Shown: positions 27,201-42,200 of the stretch, piece by piece
Numbering within the stretch: the stretch's first letter is position 1
Layout of the letters: each line of letters starts with the position of its first letter
Assembly: GCF_018691265.1 (NCBI RefSeq)
Contig: NW_024881295.1
Span: 14,472,314-14,536,313 of the forward strand
DNA length: 64,000 nt
Direction: 5' to 3'
Source: Tyto alba
Taxonomy: Eukaryota > Chordata > Aves > Strigiformes > Tytonidae
Notes under the pieces: model-generated
Database searches by the model: none
The model's input: the letters and a program-made list of their open reading frames with translations, nothing else
Told to the model about the DNA's origin: nothing
Translations under genes and position numbers: made by a program

Positions 27201-30200
27201 TGTTTAGTTTATCCTGAAAAAAAGTTTTAATGGAAAGAGAATTAGTTCATGTTGGGCAGTGAAGAATGAAGCACTTAGAATATAGTTGGTTGACCTGTGC
27301 AGATTAGAAGTTACGGTCTGACTGATTTCAGTATCCAGAGCTACACTGTGGTATGGTGTAGCAGGAGAGGTGAATGATAAATTTGTATTGTGGGACAATG
27401 TGTTATGTATAGTGCAAAGACAGAGCATGAAAGCATCAATTTAGGTATTTTGTATTACAATAGGGAATGCCAATGGAGCTCTGAAAAGCAATACAGTATT
27501 TAAAATATATCAATCTGGACTATAAACCAGCAAATGCGATGATAATTCTTGTGTCTTAGAACATATAGAGTTGGGGGGTTTTGTCAGTAAAAGCCATGGT
27601 TTAACTTTTTGGTTTAGATGTAGCTAGGCCCCCTAAGCTTCCATGCTTCATACCTGCTTTCAGACTTTCTTATAAAGCAGGCTGTTTCTTTGAAGACTTT
27701 TGTCTGGCGCTTTCGCACAAACAGAACATTGCAATATTTTTCCCCATCTAACAGTTAAAACAAATCCTACATTTGTTTGTGATTGATTCTTCTATTACTC
27801 ATCCTTTGCTACAAGACAGAAATTTGTTGTGTTTACAGTAGAAGCAGTTTCTTTCTGCAGGGCACAACAGGGAGCACAGTTGTGGTCAATAAATGTTTTC
27901 TGCCAATTTTCTGTGTTTTAGCACAAAACTGCCTGTACAGTAATCCCAGCCTCTCCTCTATACTAATAACAATTCCAAAGCATTTAAATTTTTAGGATAC
28001 CTATTAAACCAATATTTGTATGGCCTCTGATACAGATCTCTTAATTTACTTTTCATGCAGAGCGGACTGGCCCAAAGACCATTTTATTCCACCTTATGTC
28101 CCCCGTTTCCGAAATGGTTGGGAGCCTCCTTTGCTCAACTTCATGGGAGCTCCAAAGGAGCAAGAACTCAATCATTTGGCTGAGTCGGTGGCAAATGTTG
28201 CAGAGCAACAGCGGAAGCAAGAGATGAAAAGACTGTCAACTGAGGTAGGTTACCTGCGACAGCGTTTTCTAAATTAGCTGATGGCAACACCAGCTGCTTG
28301 CTCCACAAAGAAGATACACGGTGACATTGTTGGAGTAGCCGTGCTCTGATCTCTGCTACATCAGTGCAAGCTCAATATGCTTATATTAAAGTTATGTGAA
28401 ACCAAATACCTGTCCAGCCACCAAAAATGCGATTAGGAAAAATATAAGTTTTTTGCCCACTGCTCTCCTTGAACTTTGTGCACTTTCCTGCCTCTGCTGG
28501 GAGGACAGTCCATGCCCCAAAGGTTCAGTTTGATTATTCACCTGTGCTTTTGGATCCCTTTGATTTTGATCGTATATATTTCAGCCAGAACTTGAACTAA
28601 AGCGTTCTGAAATGTGCATCTGTGCACAGGCACACGGACAAAAAGAAAAAAACCACCACATTTTAAGGAACTTGGGATTTAAGCTGCTACTACACAAATG
28701 TGGAATTTAATATTCCTTTCATTAATTTCTTGATACTTTCCTTGTATTGCAAGAAGGTATTTGGAGGTGCTATAAGAGTAATACCATGTCAGGTAATTTA
28801 GGCTTATGTCTGAAAACCAGCTGCTAATTAGACGAATTATTGCACAGGAGCATTTTCCCATCCTTTTCTCCCAAGAAGTGTAATGAATTTAGGAAAAGGT
28901 AGGTTATTCTATTTAGAGATTGGAAACAGGCACCACCATCTAAAGCCTTCAGAGAAACCAGTGTGTGTTTTCTGACCAACTTTATAGTCAGCCCCTTTGT
29001 TTCTCAACAAAGATTCTACCCTCTGGTTATTCAGTAGTGTTGGTCATAAAATGTACTTTGATTTTTGTGAAAATGTTAAGAATATATGTGGATTTTGTTG
29101 CTTTTTAATTCACAAAAAACCTATTACCTCTTTAAACATGTAAAAGTTTTCATTATTGAAGCTTTTTGTCGTTGGGAATACATAAGCTTTAATTTAAAAT
29201 TTTAACTTATTTTTCTATTCTAGTTTTATTTTAAATCAAGTGTTAGCTAGCTAGTTAGTTATGTCCCCTGTCAGCAGCTGTGATATGGAAGTGTACCTAA
29301 GAATTTCCTAGGTTAAGTCCACAGTCTTTCCTACCTTCCTCAAGCAATCTACACCAGTACTGTATTTGGAATACGTCTTAATGCAATGATACTGGATTTT
29401 ATCTTAATTTTATAGAATTTATAATATCTATATATAGTATTTTTGTCTGTTGGTGAAATAATGCACATATGGAACAAGATTCAAGGGTAGAATTATTGTC
29501 TGTTACTGGATAGTGTTCCCTTGCAGAGCAGTTCTCTTATTGGAAACAACAAAGCCTCCCCAGCAAAAGGTTATCAAAACTGTCCGTGGAACGCTTGTCA
29601 CAATAAAACTTTGTTTTAATGAAAATCCCCATTAGTGTTAAAAAAAAAAAAGTAGTTTGTTCAGCTATAGAGACAAACAAATTGGGAAAAAGTCTGCCAA
29701 TTAAAGGAGGATAACATGGTACATATTTGATTACATAAAACGCTGTTTGGCTTCAGCCCTAACAAGATATACAAGAATAAATGTGCCAAAACCTAAGTTA
29801 TGGCCAGTGATTCATTTTGAGCAAAAAAACGTTTGGTATAGTTAAGGGGCACAATAATGTGAAATGTACCTGCTGCCACTGCTGTCACACCCTTTCCTAG
29901 TCATTTCCCCAAAATGTCTCATCAAATGTTGTCTCAGTGTCTCACTGGTGCTCTACATTTCCATGCAGGTTTTTTTGTTTACATTGTGCTTCTTCTAAAT
30001 CATTAAAAAATAAAAAAAAAAAGGCAAAATAGTATTGAAAGAAGAGAAGCGTTAATTTTTCTCTTATGAAGATTGTAAGAATTTCACTTATTTATGTATA
30101 TAATGAGTTCAAACAGATATAGAGGGGGACAATAAGTTAAGGTATTTTTTGTTGCTTCTGTTTCAGAGCGTTGATTTCATTCTTTCTCATGGTGGTAATG

Positions 30201-33200
30201 TTGGTTGGATTGGTAGTTGATTGTGCCAATTTAGCCTCTTTGTCTTAATCTTCAAAAGACAAAAAAAAATTATATCCCAGTTCATGGGAGGTGTTTGTGT
30301 GCCTGCCACCTGGCACGTCAGGCCTTAGTGTCATGGCTGTCACTGATTCCTGCGTGGTCTTGGGCAAGTCATTTAACCTTGGTACCTTGGCTCCCTGCGC
30401 CGGAGCCTCCTCAGCACATCCCTGTGGGGAAAAGCACTGAGCTGCTTAATAGCTGTGAAATGCTGTGAGTGCTCAGCTGGAAAAAGCTACATGAGTGCAA
30501 AATGCTATTTGTCGGCAGGGAAAGGACCACCCTGGAGTGGGTGAAACCAGAATTATTATTCTTTCATAAGCCTGCCGTAACAGCTTATGTAACGAAGAGT
30601 GCTAGAAAAATAAGATGAGAATTTAAGTGTTCATCTCTTGCTGCTAATCGGCTGCTAATAAATAAGGACCAAGGCTGCTTGTCGGGAGCTGTGCTGTGCT
30701 GGAAGTGGAGAGGGGGTGCGTGCGGCTGCCCTCCTGCCAGGCAGGGACTGCTCCGGCACCTGGAAAGTGCCTTGGAGGTTCCCGCTCGTGAGAACCTTTT
30801 CTTCTTTAAGTTTCCATTCCTGAATCTTAAGATGTAGCCATGCACACAGCTCCAACAGGAGGGGTTTGAAGGTGGAGTCAGTTCAACAATGAGGACTCCA
30901 CATGACCTTGAAACAATGGTGAACTGGTAATAGAGAGTCCAGTGAGGCTCAGGTGATGCAAATAATTTGTGTGTGAAGAAAAATGAGTTCCTGCTTCCTG
31001 GGTGTCTTTTGATGTAAAGTATAAGCTAGGTGACACGAGAATTTTTTCAGAGGTCCTAATAATATCGTATTAAAGAATATTCGATGTGTATGGGGGTTTT
31101 TGTATGTTTTTAATTTCTTTTCATAAATCCTCAGTCCCATTGGCAGGTGTCTCTGGGTGCCAGGTCAGGTACTTGGAGATAGAAATTAGGTGAGTGGCTC
31201 TTCTGTTGCCAAAAAGACAGGGAAAGAAAAACAAACCAAAACAAACAAGAACACCAAAAAAACTAAAAAATACCAAACCAACCCTCAAACACCAAAAAAA
31301 CCCCAAACCAGGCTTAGAGATTTGGCAATTTCTGATGAATCTCAGCTGTTCTAACTTGTTCAACTGGATGGTGGTATAAGGAAAAGATCTAGAATGAGCA
31401 ATTTTAATATCGTAATCTCCAGAAATGAACTGCTTAGGTTGTTTTTTTGTTTTGGGGAATGGTGGTTAAAATAATTCTTGCTTAGAAGCACAGTATCATT
31501 GCTGGATTTAAGGTTTTGGTTTTTGGTTTTTTTTGTTTTTTTTTTTTTTTATAAAGGACTGCTGTTCGATAAGAACTTCTTAAAGCCTTGAATATTCTTA
31601 TATATGTGCTTATGATAAATTGTGATTATTTTCATTAATTAAAATCCTTAATTATACCTATCGCATTCCTTTTCTCATTTTTATTTTGACTATAGTCATG
31701 TCCATTGAGAGGGTGACGTAAATGAGGCACTTCATATTATAATCCTGCAATAGAGTGATAATTTTACTTGCGAGGCTTTATTTCTTATACAGATTTACTG
31801 TTAGCTAGCTAGAGGTTTCTGGCTTTAAGTGTACCTCTAGAGCAAAAGCTCAAAGCGGTTTCTCAGTGCAGTTTATTTTAAAGCCATTCAGTCATTGTTT
31901 ATAAATTGTGTTGCTGTAGTGATATCTGAGAGATGACATGGACCTTGCCCCAGAGAATTGTTTTTCTAAAGAATATCCACTGCAATATTAATGCAGTAGG
32001 ATGACATAGGATAGAAATTCTTTTATTCTTATCCTTTTGATCTCCCTGTTTATGTATTTGAAATGCAGAAGTTATTAACTTTTCATAGCAGAACCGTGAG
32101 CACCTGAGGACACCTGAATGCTGACGGGGACCCTAGGGGTGCTGGATTAAGTGAGCTAGGCGGTGCTGCTGATGACACTAATCCACTTTGTGGTTTTGTT
32201 TCTTTTTTGTCTTCCAGCCTCCCAGTGTTCCCGACTACCCTCCGTCCGACGGGTATGCATTCAGTAACACAGTTTACAAAAGAGGGCCTCTGCTGGACCA
32301 GGGGGCGGCTGTTGCTGCCTTTAAGCACACTGTTAGCCGACATGTAGATAGGTAACACTGAGTCGACGGCGTACGTGGTGCTGTGGATAACTGTCCCAAC
32401 TTAATGCTTTTGGGGTGGCGGTGTCTGTAATTACTTCTGGTTGTGTCTGGAGCAGATTGTTATTTCTGTGAGGAAGGGATTCTGGTTAGCAGTGGGTATT
32501 CTGCTTTTGCTTCTCTAAGGCACATAATTAAGACTCTTTTAGTATAATTTCTATGAAACTATGCTGTTTATGTATGCTGTTAAATCGATTATTTTGTCAA
32601 AAACTATATAGTAGAATTCCAACCCAACTGAGAACACAGAATCCTACTATTTGGGTTCAAATTTAATTTCTGCTTTGTTTAATGTTTTTAAATATACCCT
32701 TTGCTCTTTTCAGAACTGCAAAGAATGCCAAGTCTGCTCTGAGATTCACCTGTGCTTGTTTTGAACAATCATTTGATTTGTTTAGCTGCTCACTTGGTGC
32801 TTTGTAGTCTCCTGCTTTTTGTTTTCTGGGCTGGTGCATCAATATCCACTTTCAGAATAGCAACTCCCCATTTCTTCCTTTCTCTTTCAAATCTTACAGA
32901 AAATGCTCTGAAATGTTTGCATAGCAACCAGTGTCTTTTGCACATCCTCTTTCATCCCCTTTCATTTTAGCCTAAATCCGAATGCCTTGACCAGATCAAG
33001 TGCAGTGATCCTTGGAGTCTCGGCCTTGTCTCCAGGGAGCATTTATACTAGCACAAACTGTGGAAGCAAATCTGTAAAGCACTGTTGGAATTGTTCCCCC
33101 ATGCCTAACCATATTCCATATACACCATATGAACAGTATTCTGGCTTACGTGCCATGGAAGATGTTTAAGCTAAGTTCTTGGGATGAGACTGCTTGTTAA

Positions 33201-36200
33201 AACAGCACTGATATAACTCTTCTGATGAAAACTTTTGCATAATCCGTAGTTTCGAGCTATGTGCTAAAAGATTCTGTTGTTCATCTGCATGCAAACAAAT
33301 TCCCTTGTGGTGTGCAGGTTGAAGACTTGATTCTTTTCCTGAACTTTGGATTTATTCTTCATAACAACAACAGGAGTAGGAGCCACCTCTTAATCATTTT
33401 CTCAAACTTGGTTACTTTTTGTGTTCTTGTCTTGGGACCAGTCAGCTTGAAATCTAGATGATCTGTACTCTAAATTGCTTTCTCTCTTATCTGTAATGTG
33501 ATAAGACCTGTTTTGTCCTTTCAGAGTAAGAGTATTCCATCCAAATGTTGTTGCCTCCATTTCAGGTTTAGTGAATGAGTCTTACTGCACTGAACTATTG
33601 ATGGTATCAGTGTATCTGGCTGCAACTGAGTCATCCAAGCCTTCTTTGTGGCGACTAAAGAGAAATGGGTGTTTCTAAGAAGCAGTTCATGTAAGGTGAA
33701 ATTAGTCTTTTGAAAGATATGAAATGAGACATGCTGTAGTGGTGCTTGTTTCTCACCACTGATTGTAGGAGGGAGTCTAGATGGCTGGTACTGATGCAAA
33801 CATCTACAGTGTGCCCCTATTTTCCAGCCTGTTCAATATGACACAAACTTCCATTTGTTAATTGGCTCTTGAGACATATAATACATGCCTGGTAGAAGCT
33901 CATTACTAGGGGAAAGCTGTTAATATGTATTACACCAAGTAATTTCCATTTAAAGATAATTTTTAAAGCACCTGTGAAGAAGCAGGTGGTGGGGTGGATT
34001 TGGGGGAGGGAGTGAGAAATTCAAGCTGACCCTTTCAGTCATCATTTGCTGGTGCTTGGTCAAAGCTGCCATTCCTAATGAGCAGTGACCAAGCCACCCC
34101 ACTACCTTCTGAGGGACACATAGGATACACCTTGTCCAGGGAAATTTTAATCATAGGGAACTTCAGTGAGCCTTACTCCAACATGCCAGGACATCCAGTA
34201 AGGTGTGTTTTCTTTGGGTGATGTACACCAGTTGTCAAGATCTTAAATTTTCAGCATGATATTAGGTATATTGGGGATTCTCTGATGCTGAAAGAGTACT
34301 GAATAGTTTTTCAGCAAGTTGTGTGGTGTTTCAAAGTAGTATGCTGTGTAGTTTGGTTTTGCGCTGTCATTTGAAGAAGAGCACCCTGATAGTCTCTGCA
34401 ATCCACCAGGTTCTTGAGCAGAGAGCTGCGATTACAGTATAACTGATAGACGGTAAGAATATACAGTGGAGGATGGATGGAGGGAAGTGTTGAGAATATT
34501 TGTTCCCTGAGTAAACTGTTTGGCTCACTAAACCGGTCTTGAAGAATTATGGTCTCTTCAGAAGCATACAGCCATTGCCCAGCCCATGTTCTGGGGATGT
34601 TGCTGTTGCTTGCATCAGAGTGGAGTAACACTGAAACATAAGCCTTTTTAAAAATTCTTCCTGAGTTATGTTTTTTGGAGGGATCAGAATAGTTAGGTAT
34701 GGACAAGGTAGGAAGACAGTTAGTGAAATGAGTTTGGAAAGTCAGTCTAAAAGTGCCTTCAGAGAGACGTCAGTCGTATCCCTGAGATAGTAAGAGAGGA
34801 GTTCAAAATTATATGAAATTTGAGTGGGTGGCAGAAAAAAATGGGATTACTCACACACCTTTCAGCTTCATAACAGCTATTCTGCAGGCTGGGGTTCATC
34901 CCATGTTTTTCACTCTCTCCTTAAACACTTAGTGTGTTGTCTTTCTTTCAAAATAATCTTTCAATCTAAATATGACTCTTCCTTTGTTCTGCTCTTCAAA
35001 TCAAGTGAGACAGTTCTCCACAGCCATGCAATAGCTAGGTAACTACTGCATTGCTGAGGCACACCTGGGACCCACAGTTACACAGCACCAACATCAGCAA
35101 CCATCTGCCTTCGTATCTCTGTGCTGTGATGTTGTTTGCAGCATTTCAAGCCATTGATAGCGTTATGTTTTCATTATCTGTTTGGATTTTTTTTTTTTTA
35201 ACTTTACTACCTGCTATGGATTTAGGTTGTTGAGTGTTATTTGCAGTAAGTGAGTAATATTGCTGTTTCTTTTGGATCTGTTTTGAGAGGGATGGGGGGG
35301 CTTCTCAACTTGAAGAGGTACTGCATCAAAGAAACTAGTAGCTTCTCACCTAAATGCATTATGAACAGATCTTTCCTCATGGAAATGGGAAGAGTTAAAC
35401 TGTGGTATGCCTTGTTCTACGATGAGCCCTGTTTGTAACTGCCAAGAAGTTATTTTTCATTTTTAATTGGTACAATAACTTGAGATTGTAAGAGTTGATA
35501 GTATCTTATCATCAATTAAGAGAACCAATCTACAGTAAGTAAGCATTTTTTAGAGTTTAATTCCACTGGTGTTGATGGCAAAAATTTATTAATCTGTTGT
35601 GTATTTAAAACAATTTAAGATGAACACTAGAAATAGTATTTCATACAAAGCACAATATATCAATTATATACTAAGTATAGTCATTTGCTTATATGGCAAA
35701 TGATTGTTTAACCTATTGTCGGAAAATAGACTAAATAGAGTGTACATGTTTATTTTAAAACAATAGCACCTGCTAATCTAAGTTGTTATCATATATCTTG
35801 CAAGCAGTGAGTTGATAAAGATTACCAATTCTTGAGGTCCATGTAGCTCAACCCTCTCGTTCTTTTGTTTGTTTTTCTTTTTTCTTTTTTTTCTTGGCAT
35901 TTAAATCAGCGTGTTATGAATAGGTAGTTCTACATCAGCATCGTGTTGTGGTGGGATGGGTTTTTGTGTTTAAATGTTTTTCAGGTTGTTGGAAGAGGGC
36001 ATTTGTCTGTGTATTTATTTGCTTGAATGTCTCACTGAACAATAGTCTGATCTTTGCTTTGCAGAAACTATGAAGCACACAGTAAAGCGCAGACCAAGAA
36101 ATATGCCAAATGCAAGTATGAATTTATGGCAAGAAACAACAGTGAGCTTTCTGTCATGAAAGAAGAGATTGTGGAGGTAATTTTTTTTTTTTTGCAAAGG

Positions 36201-39200
36201 GAAAACAGTAATTTCTGGTACTAATAAAAGATGAAGGTACCTTTCCTGTGGACAGTGTGGCTGTCCTTAATGATTACTTCAACGTGTTTGATTTATATCC
36301 CTTAATATGGAAACTTCAATTAATTTGTTTTGCACTGCAGACAAGATAAATGGAGATTCTGCACTGACTTACGGAGCGATGCTGTAAAGATCCATGCTAG
36401 AAATATATTTGTGTGTTTCTTTTGTCTTCTCTGGTGTTGTTTTTAAAAGCCTCATTTAGTAGTATTTAAATAACTGGCTCTGGCGAACACTGTCTGTGTA
36501 TGCACAGGGCATAGTGTAAGACTGTCCTTTCCTGGAAGAGTTGGCACCCTGAAAGCTAGACACATTAGGAAGGGAGGGAGCAACAAAGAGAGAAAACGTT
36601 CTGTATGAGATTGCACAGCAGGTAGGCAGATTTCAGCCTTCTCCTGGCCGTCCTGCTCCAGTTCCCTGTTTACTCAGAAGTGCGCGCTCTCCAAATTTGT
36701 GGTCTAGAATGATGCACTTTTCCTTGGGTTGTTATTAGTTACTTATTCCTTTTGTCAACGGCATATAGGTTGTGGAGATGCCAGCCTCTCTGCATAAGTA
36801 TTTGGTTTTCATTCTGCTCCAGCATATGCCTGAGTTTACAGAGGTTCATTAGACACTTTTCTTCCATATCCTTTCTTGAGAGCCATTTTGAAAAATGCAG
36901 TACAACCATTTAGAATTAATAACAGTGATAATCAGGGAAGCCTACAGGGCTTTCCTTAGGGACATCCATGTAAGATTTGTTGGCAATCGCAGAACCTGGC
37001 AAAGTTATGGTTTTGATTTGAAATGATACACAGTGTAAGTATTGTCAGGAGGAAAGTCAGAAAAAAGATGTAATTAATTTACCAAATTATTTCAGATTCT
37101 GGATGACAGAAAGCAGTGGTGGAAGGTTCAGAACAAAAGTGGCAGCACAGGCTTTGTGCCAAACAACATCTTGGACCCTCTGAGGAGTCAAGAAGGTGGT
37201 CCAGGATGGTCGGAGCCTGCGTATACCCGCACCATTCAGGTACCATCCGCTCCTTGGTAGCAAAACTTCCTTTAGAAGTATTCATGTGTGTGTGTGGAGG
37301 AGAAAGAGATTCACAGCAAGGCTAAAATATTCCACTGATATGTCAAAAGATTTATATTTCTTGTACAGGCTGAGGCTGATTTCTGTATTGTGTAGAGTCT
37401 AACATGAGAATAAAGTTGATGGAGATACAGCAAAATGTTTTCCTCTTAGCTTTTTTTTTTTTTTCGGCTTATTTGCTTAGAGGTAGCAATTTCAATCCTA
37501 ATAGATATGTATGCATTCATTTTAATTGCAAATATCCTTTGTGGATTGATAGCTGTTGATGCCAAAGAAGGAGTTTGAATTATTTAAGGTAGGGTCATCT
37601 TTGTTTCTCCTAGGAGAGTGAACACTAGCTTTTCTTTTTATTTTCTGTCTTTGTGTGTCTCTAACTTGGTTTTGAATTTATTTAATTACTGTAATTTTGG
37701 AGTCATAAAAAATAGGTGTCTTTCCTTTTGAATTCACAAAGCATTTATTTTTTAATTACTATACCTGTGCATCAATAGCACCCTATTCTCTTGACCTAAT
37801 TTTTGTTTTCTTTCTTTCATGTTGTGGTGTGGAATTAAGATTTTGTTGTTGTTGTTTCTTTTATATGTTGAACAGAATTAGAGGGTAATATATATATATA
37901 TAAAATAAAATCATACGTCGGTGCAATTGTCCACTTAAGTAAGGATATACAGGATAGAGTTGTAATTTATATTTTTAGACAACATTTAACTGTGCTGTAG
38001 GCTCATAAAATAAGAGGCTGTATTTTCTAAGACCCTTTTCTTCCCTTTTATTTCTAATGATTTTGAAAGGTTAGGCAAACAAGTTTGGATTAAGCGGAAA
38101 TTCCAGGCCTGCCTCTGAATCGGACTTTTTCAGTCCAAATGCAAACCAAACTTCTGCTGAAACTTGAAGTTAAATTTAATTTAATCTAATATTCATTCCT
38201 TGTGCCTACACACTCCAACTGATGACTGAAAAACGAGAAATGCCATAATGTTACTGTTGACTGTATCTGCTACAAACTCATCTAAAAGTCCCAGCTGAAG
38301 GTGTCACTGTGCCGGATTCTGTGTGCACAGCTATTGTGAAAGCTGCAGCTTTCGCAATATTTCCAGTTTTGCCATGGATATGAAAAATCTCTTGAGAAAC
38401 AGATCTTATCCTATTTCTGGCACAAGAATGTGGTAGACCTGTCTTGAACTTGGTGGGCTTCAATTAGACCATTTCTGGGGTTTTCCTATCCCTAATTGTT
38501 TGCCTATAACATATGAGTTCATTCTAAATGGATGATGGTTTTTGCCTGTCTGTGGAATGAAGCATGTGTCTAGAGTGCTTTCCAAATCCTGATTTAAAGA
38601 TCTGATTTTTTTTTTTTTTTGGGGTGCATGTCATTTTGTGTGTTTGGATTTGCCAAGAAATCCTGAGCAGACTGAGTACAGTTTTGAGTAGAGATTCTTA
38701 CACTATTCTTTGTAATGCATCGTAGGTTTTAAAGTTTTCTGTTTAAAATAAAGACATAGCATGGGAAATAATAAGATAATCATTTTCACAAAGCATTCTC
38801 CACAGACCTGTGAAAATTAGGGTCAGGGAACAGCATTTAAAATAATTTTGTTTCTTTGCACTCTGGCAGGTTGTTCCTTACAGCTTTCTCATATTCAAAT
38901 GTGAGCTTGAAATACTGTGAAATTACTTAGGAACATAACAAATTACAGAGGATAAATGGAGTCTTTACCAAGACATGTCAGTAATGTTGTTTTTAACTTT
39001 ATGGTGATTATTATAATTTTAGCACTCCTGAGTGTGCTCATTTGTCTTTTTCCCTGTGATAGATACATGGTTCATTTGGAATCTGTTTGCATAACTCTGT
39101 TTATTTTCATAACAGCACTACGAGACAGACATTGCTGCTATTTCAGAGAGAAATGAGGCATTGAAGGGGTGACTGCCTTGCCCAAGGTCAAACAGGAGAA

Positions 39201-42200
39201 CTTGTGGGTAGAGCAGGAAATTGAAGCGGTTCCTATCAGTGCAGTTGCCAGACCCTGAACACGAGCAGGCTCAGTGCCTGGTGCTGTGCAGCTTTTGCCA
39301 GTCTCCTAAGTCATCTTTGGTTTTTGAAAGACTGCTTTCAGAACAGTCTGTCTGCTGTGGTGAGCTGCAGATAAGCATTATGTACGAGGTTAGAGTACTT
39401 CTTTACAGACTAATGGGCCTTCAAAGCACAGTTGACCAAAGGGTGTTTCCAGATTATTAGGAAGGATTAAGGATTCCACTGAAAGAGAATTTTTTCATTC
39501 AGTTATTCTACAGACAGACACACTTTCTCTGAGAGATGGATGCCTCATTATCACAATTATTCTGAGAGCTGCAAAGTTTATTTTGCTCTTGCTCTTTTCC
39601 CTTTCCTAGTGGCCTCTGAGTCCACACACTAGATTAGATCCTGATTTTTCTCTCAATCCCTTTCAGGATCCAGGTCCCAGATAGTTACTTGAAAGCACTG
39701 AATTTTCTAACATGATACTAGCAGGAATGTTGCAACCAATATCCTACTTATTTCATCATCTTTGTGAGTCAGAGGCTGTAACATTGTCTTTCTTCTGGTT
39801 AGTTGAATTAATTCCAGGAAAACTGTATTTTTGCTTGTTTGGTACTTTTGTACAATCAGGAGAGCATTTTGCTGATTGTTTATGTTTTCCACTGATGTTA
39901 ATTACTGTTTATTAGAGTTTCCTGTGGTGTTGGTCATTTAGTCTGCATTTTGATTGTGAACCAAAAGTGGTACTTCACCATTCCATTATGTATGAACATT
40001 AACAGTTTCCCAAGCAGTCTGATTTCTTCTTTTGTACAAATATTGCTAGTAAACCTAGAAAATAATAAATCATAATATTTCATATTTACTGTGCATTTTA
40101 TTAACTTTTCTTAATGCTCTTGAAAAGGAAATTTGAGGAGCATAATTGGGATAGAGGTGTGTATCTTGGTGGGCATGTTAATTAATATCATGACGCCCTT
40201 TGTGAGGTGAGACAGCTACATTATCAGCGATGTGTATGAAATCCTGAGCCACAGAGAGTAAATGATAAGCCAAATGCAGTCCTGTAGTCTTATTTAAAAA
40301 ACAAAACAAAACAACATGACTGTTCACAAAAGTGTGAGAGACGTTTGTGGTATGTAAGAGTGTTTCATGGTGATCTACCATCAAAACCTTTCTTTCAAGT
40401 CTCTTCATTTAGCAGCTCACTTAAAATATCTCTGCGGGAAGTTGTTTCCCCTCAAGCACAGCATTTGTGCTTCAAGTTAATGTCATAGTGTCATATTCAT
40501 CTTTTGCCAACTGGTATGTTTCCTGCAGATCATGAAGTGTTTGATAATGAAGAGATGCAGTTGCCAGGTGTTCATTTTGCAGTGACCAGAGAGATAACAT
40601 TTTTGACCAAGAGCCAGTATCTCTTTTACCTCATTTCGTATCAAATGATCTTTAAAGTTGCTATCAGACCAAGACTTCTTGATGGCTTTTAAAAAAAGTT
40701 GTTTCCTGTCCAATTCAACATTCATCCAATCCCAAATTATGAGATGCTACTTATACAAAAATGTACTGAAGAATTGTAAAAATTATTTGATAAATGATAG
40801 GAATTAAAAGTCGCCAATTTGGCCATAATTATTTTACTTTAGAGAAATGGGGACTAATCCTAGCTAGCACTAATTTGAGTAAGTAAATTCGGTCTAAATT
40901 TCCCCTCGTTCCATCTTCATGTACTTGCTTTTTATCAAGATCCTAGCAAGGTGGGTTTGTAAATCAAATAAAAACATAGATTCTTTACACCCCACAAAGA
41001 GCTAGTTAGGTGACTTGTAATGGGATTTTAATAGGCAGCTGTTTGACTCGGCATAACAGCTGAGACCACCAAAGGAAACTCTGGCAAAAGGCATCACTTG
41101 AAATTTGCTCTTCCATTCTTGGGTACCTCATTGTCCCTTTTGGCTGAAGACAAGGAGTTGGTTCTCTAGTCTCTCTTAAATGAGTCTCAAGAAAACTTCC
41201 AAACCACAGTCCTGTTGGCAAAACTGAGGCTGAATGCTCTGCAGCTCTCTTGATAAACTCCTGTCACTGTGCAAACAGGAATGTGGCACTAAAATGTTCA
41301 GAAAGTGAGTAAACGGGAAGCTCTGTGTCCATGTTAACTTGCGAGCATTGCCCTGCACTAAAGCTAGTTACGGTTACATCCAATGCCTCTTTGATGCCAA
41401 ATCTGTATTATCCATAGTTTGTACTCCCTTTTTATGATGCCAGAATATATTTGAAAATACATTTTGGTGATGATCAAGAATTAAGGTTGATACCAGTAGT
41501 ACTTTTACTCAAATTTATTATTTTGCTTACATTAAAAATAGATCAAATCATACTGAATCTTGATTTTTGACAAGATGGAGTGTGTAGTGTGTTGAAAAAG
41601 AGCTTTGACACCTCTTTTTTTTTTTTTTTTTCCTGTAAAAACAAAGATTTTCTTGCAAAAAATAAGAAAAAAAATAATAATCTAGTCCCAGCAAGCTTTT
41701 CTGATGTATCTAGATTTTTAATGAGTGTGTATTGTGACTTTTCCAAATAATTTAAAGGATTTGTTCAAACTTACATGAGTTGAGGATTGCAAGCTTGTTC
41801 CTAAAAGAAAAAAAAAATATGAGGAAGAAGGAAAAACAAAACCCAGAATTGTTCATTGTTCTTATGGCTGTCAGCAAATTAATGAGTACATGTCTGTCAG
41901 AAGTGACCTGTACTTCATTTTCTAAGCTAGCCAACATTTCTTAAGCTAAAATAAATAAGTTCTTTTTTTAATATGTGCCGTGATTTAAATCCTATTGTCC
42001 TATAGTTGCAAGTGTTCTCTACATTCACCTTATCATCTTCAATTCATTGTCAATTTTTTGGTTTGGTTCTGTTTCTTATTGAACCCCTTTCTAAGTTTCT
42101 GCCTGGGTAGGTGCTTTGAAAAGAGCTCATTGTTTATATGGTGTCACATATGTATGTTTTGTAGCCAATATTGCGTTCATTATTCAGAAGAAGAAAATAA

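Larger units (their letters stand above)
28245..32217 (+). other. EPS8: EPS8 intron 13
   Basis: About 4.0 kb. It contains a CORE/MIR-type SINE relic at about 30335-30560 followed by a fairly GC-rich patch to about 30850. A C/A-rich tract lies at about 31220-31310 and a T-rich tract at 31515-31550. The rest is AT-rich unique sequence. Confidence 0.75.

Noticed and set aside
40530..40568. A 39-nt segment in intron 16 between a TTTCCTGCAG acceptor and a GTGTTC donor, open in phase 0
   Set aside because: The donor is weak (GTGTTC), the segment is short and its peptide has no resemblance to EPS8 linkers. A chance open segment is likely without junction reads.
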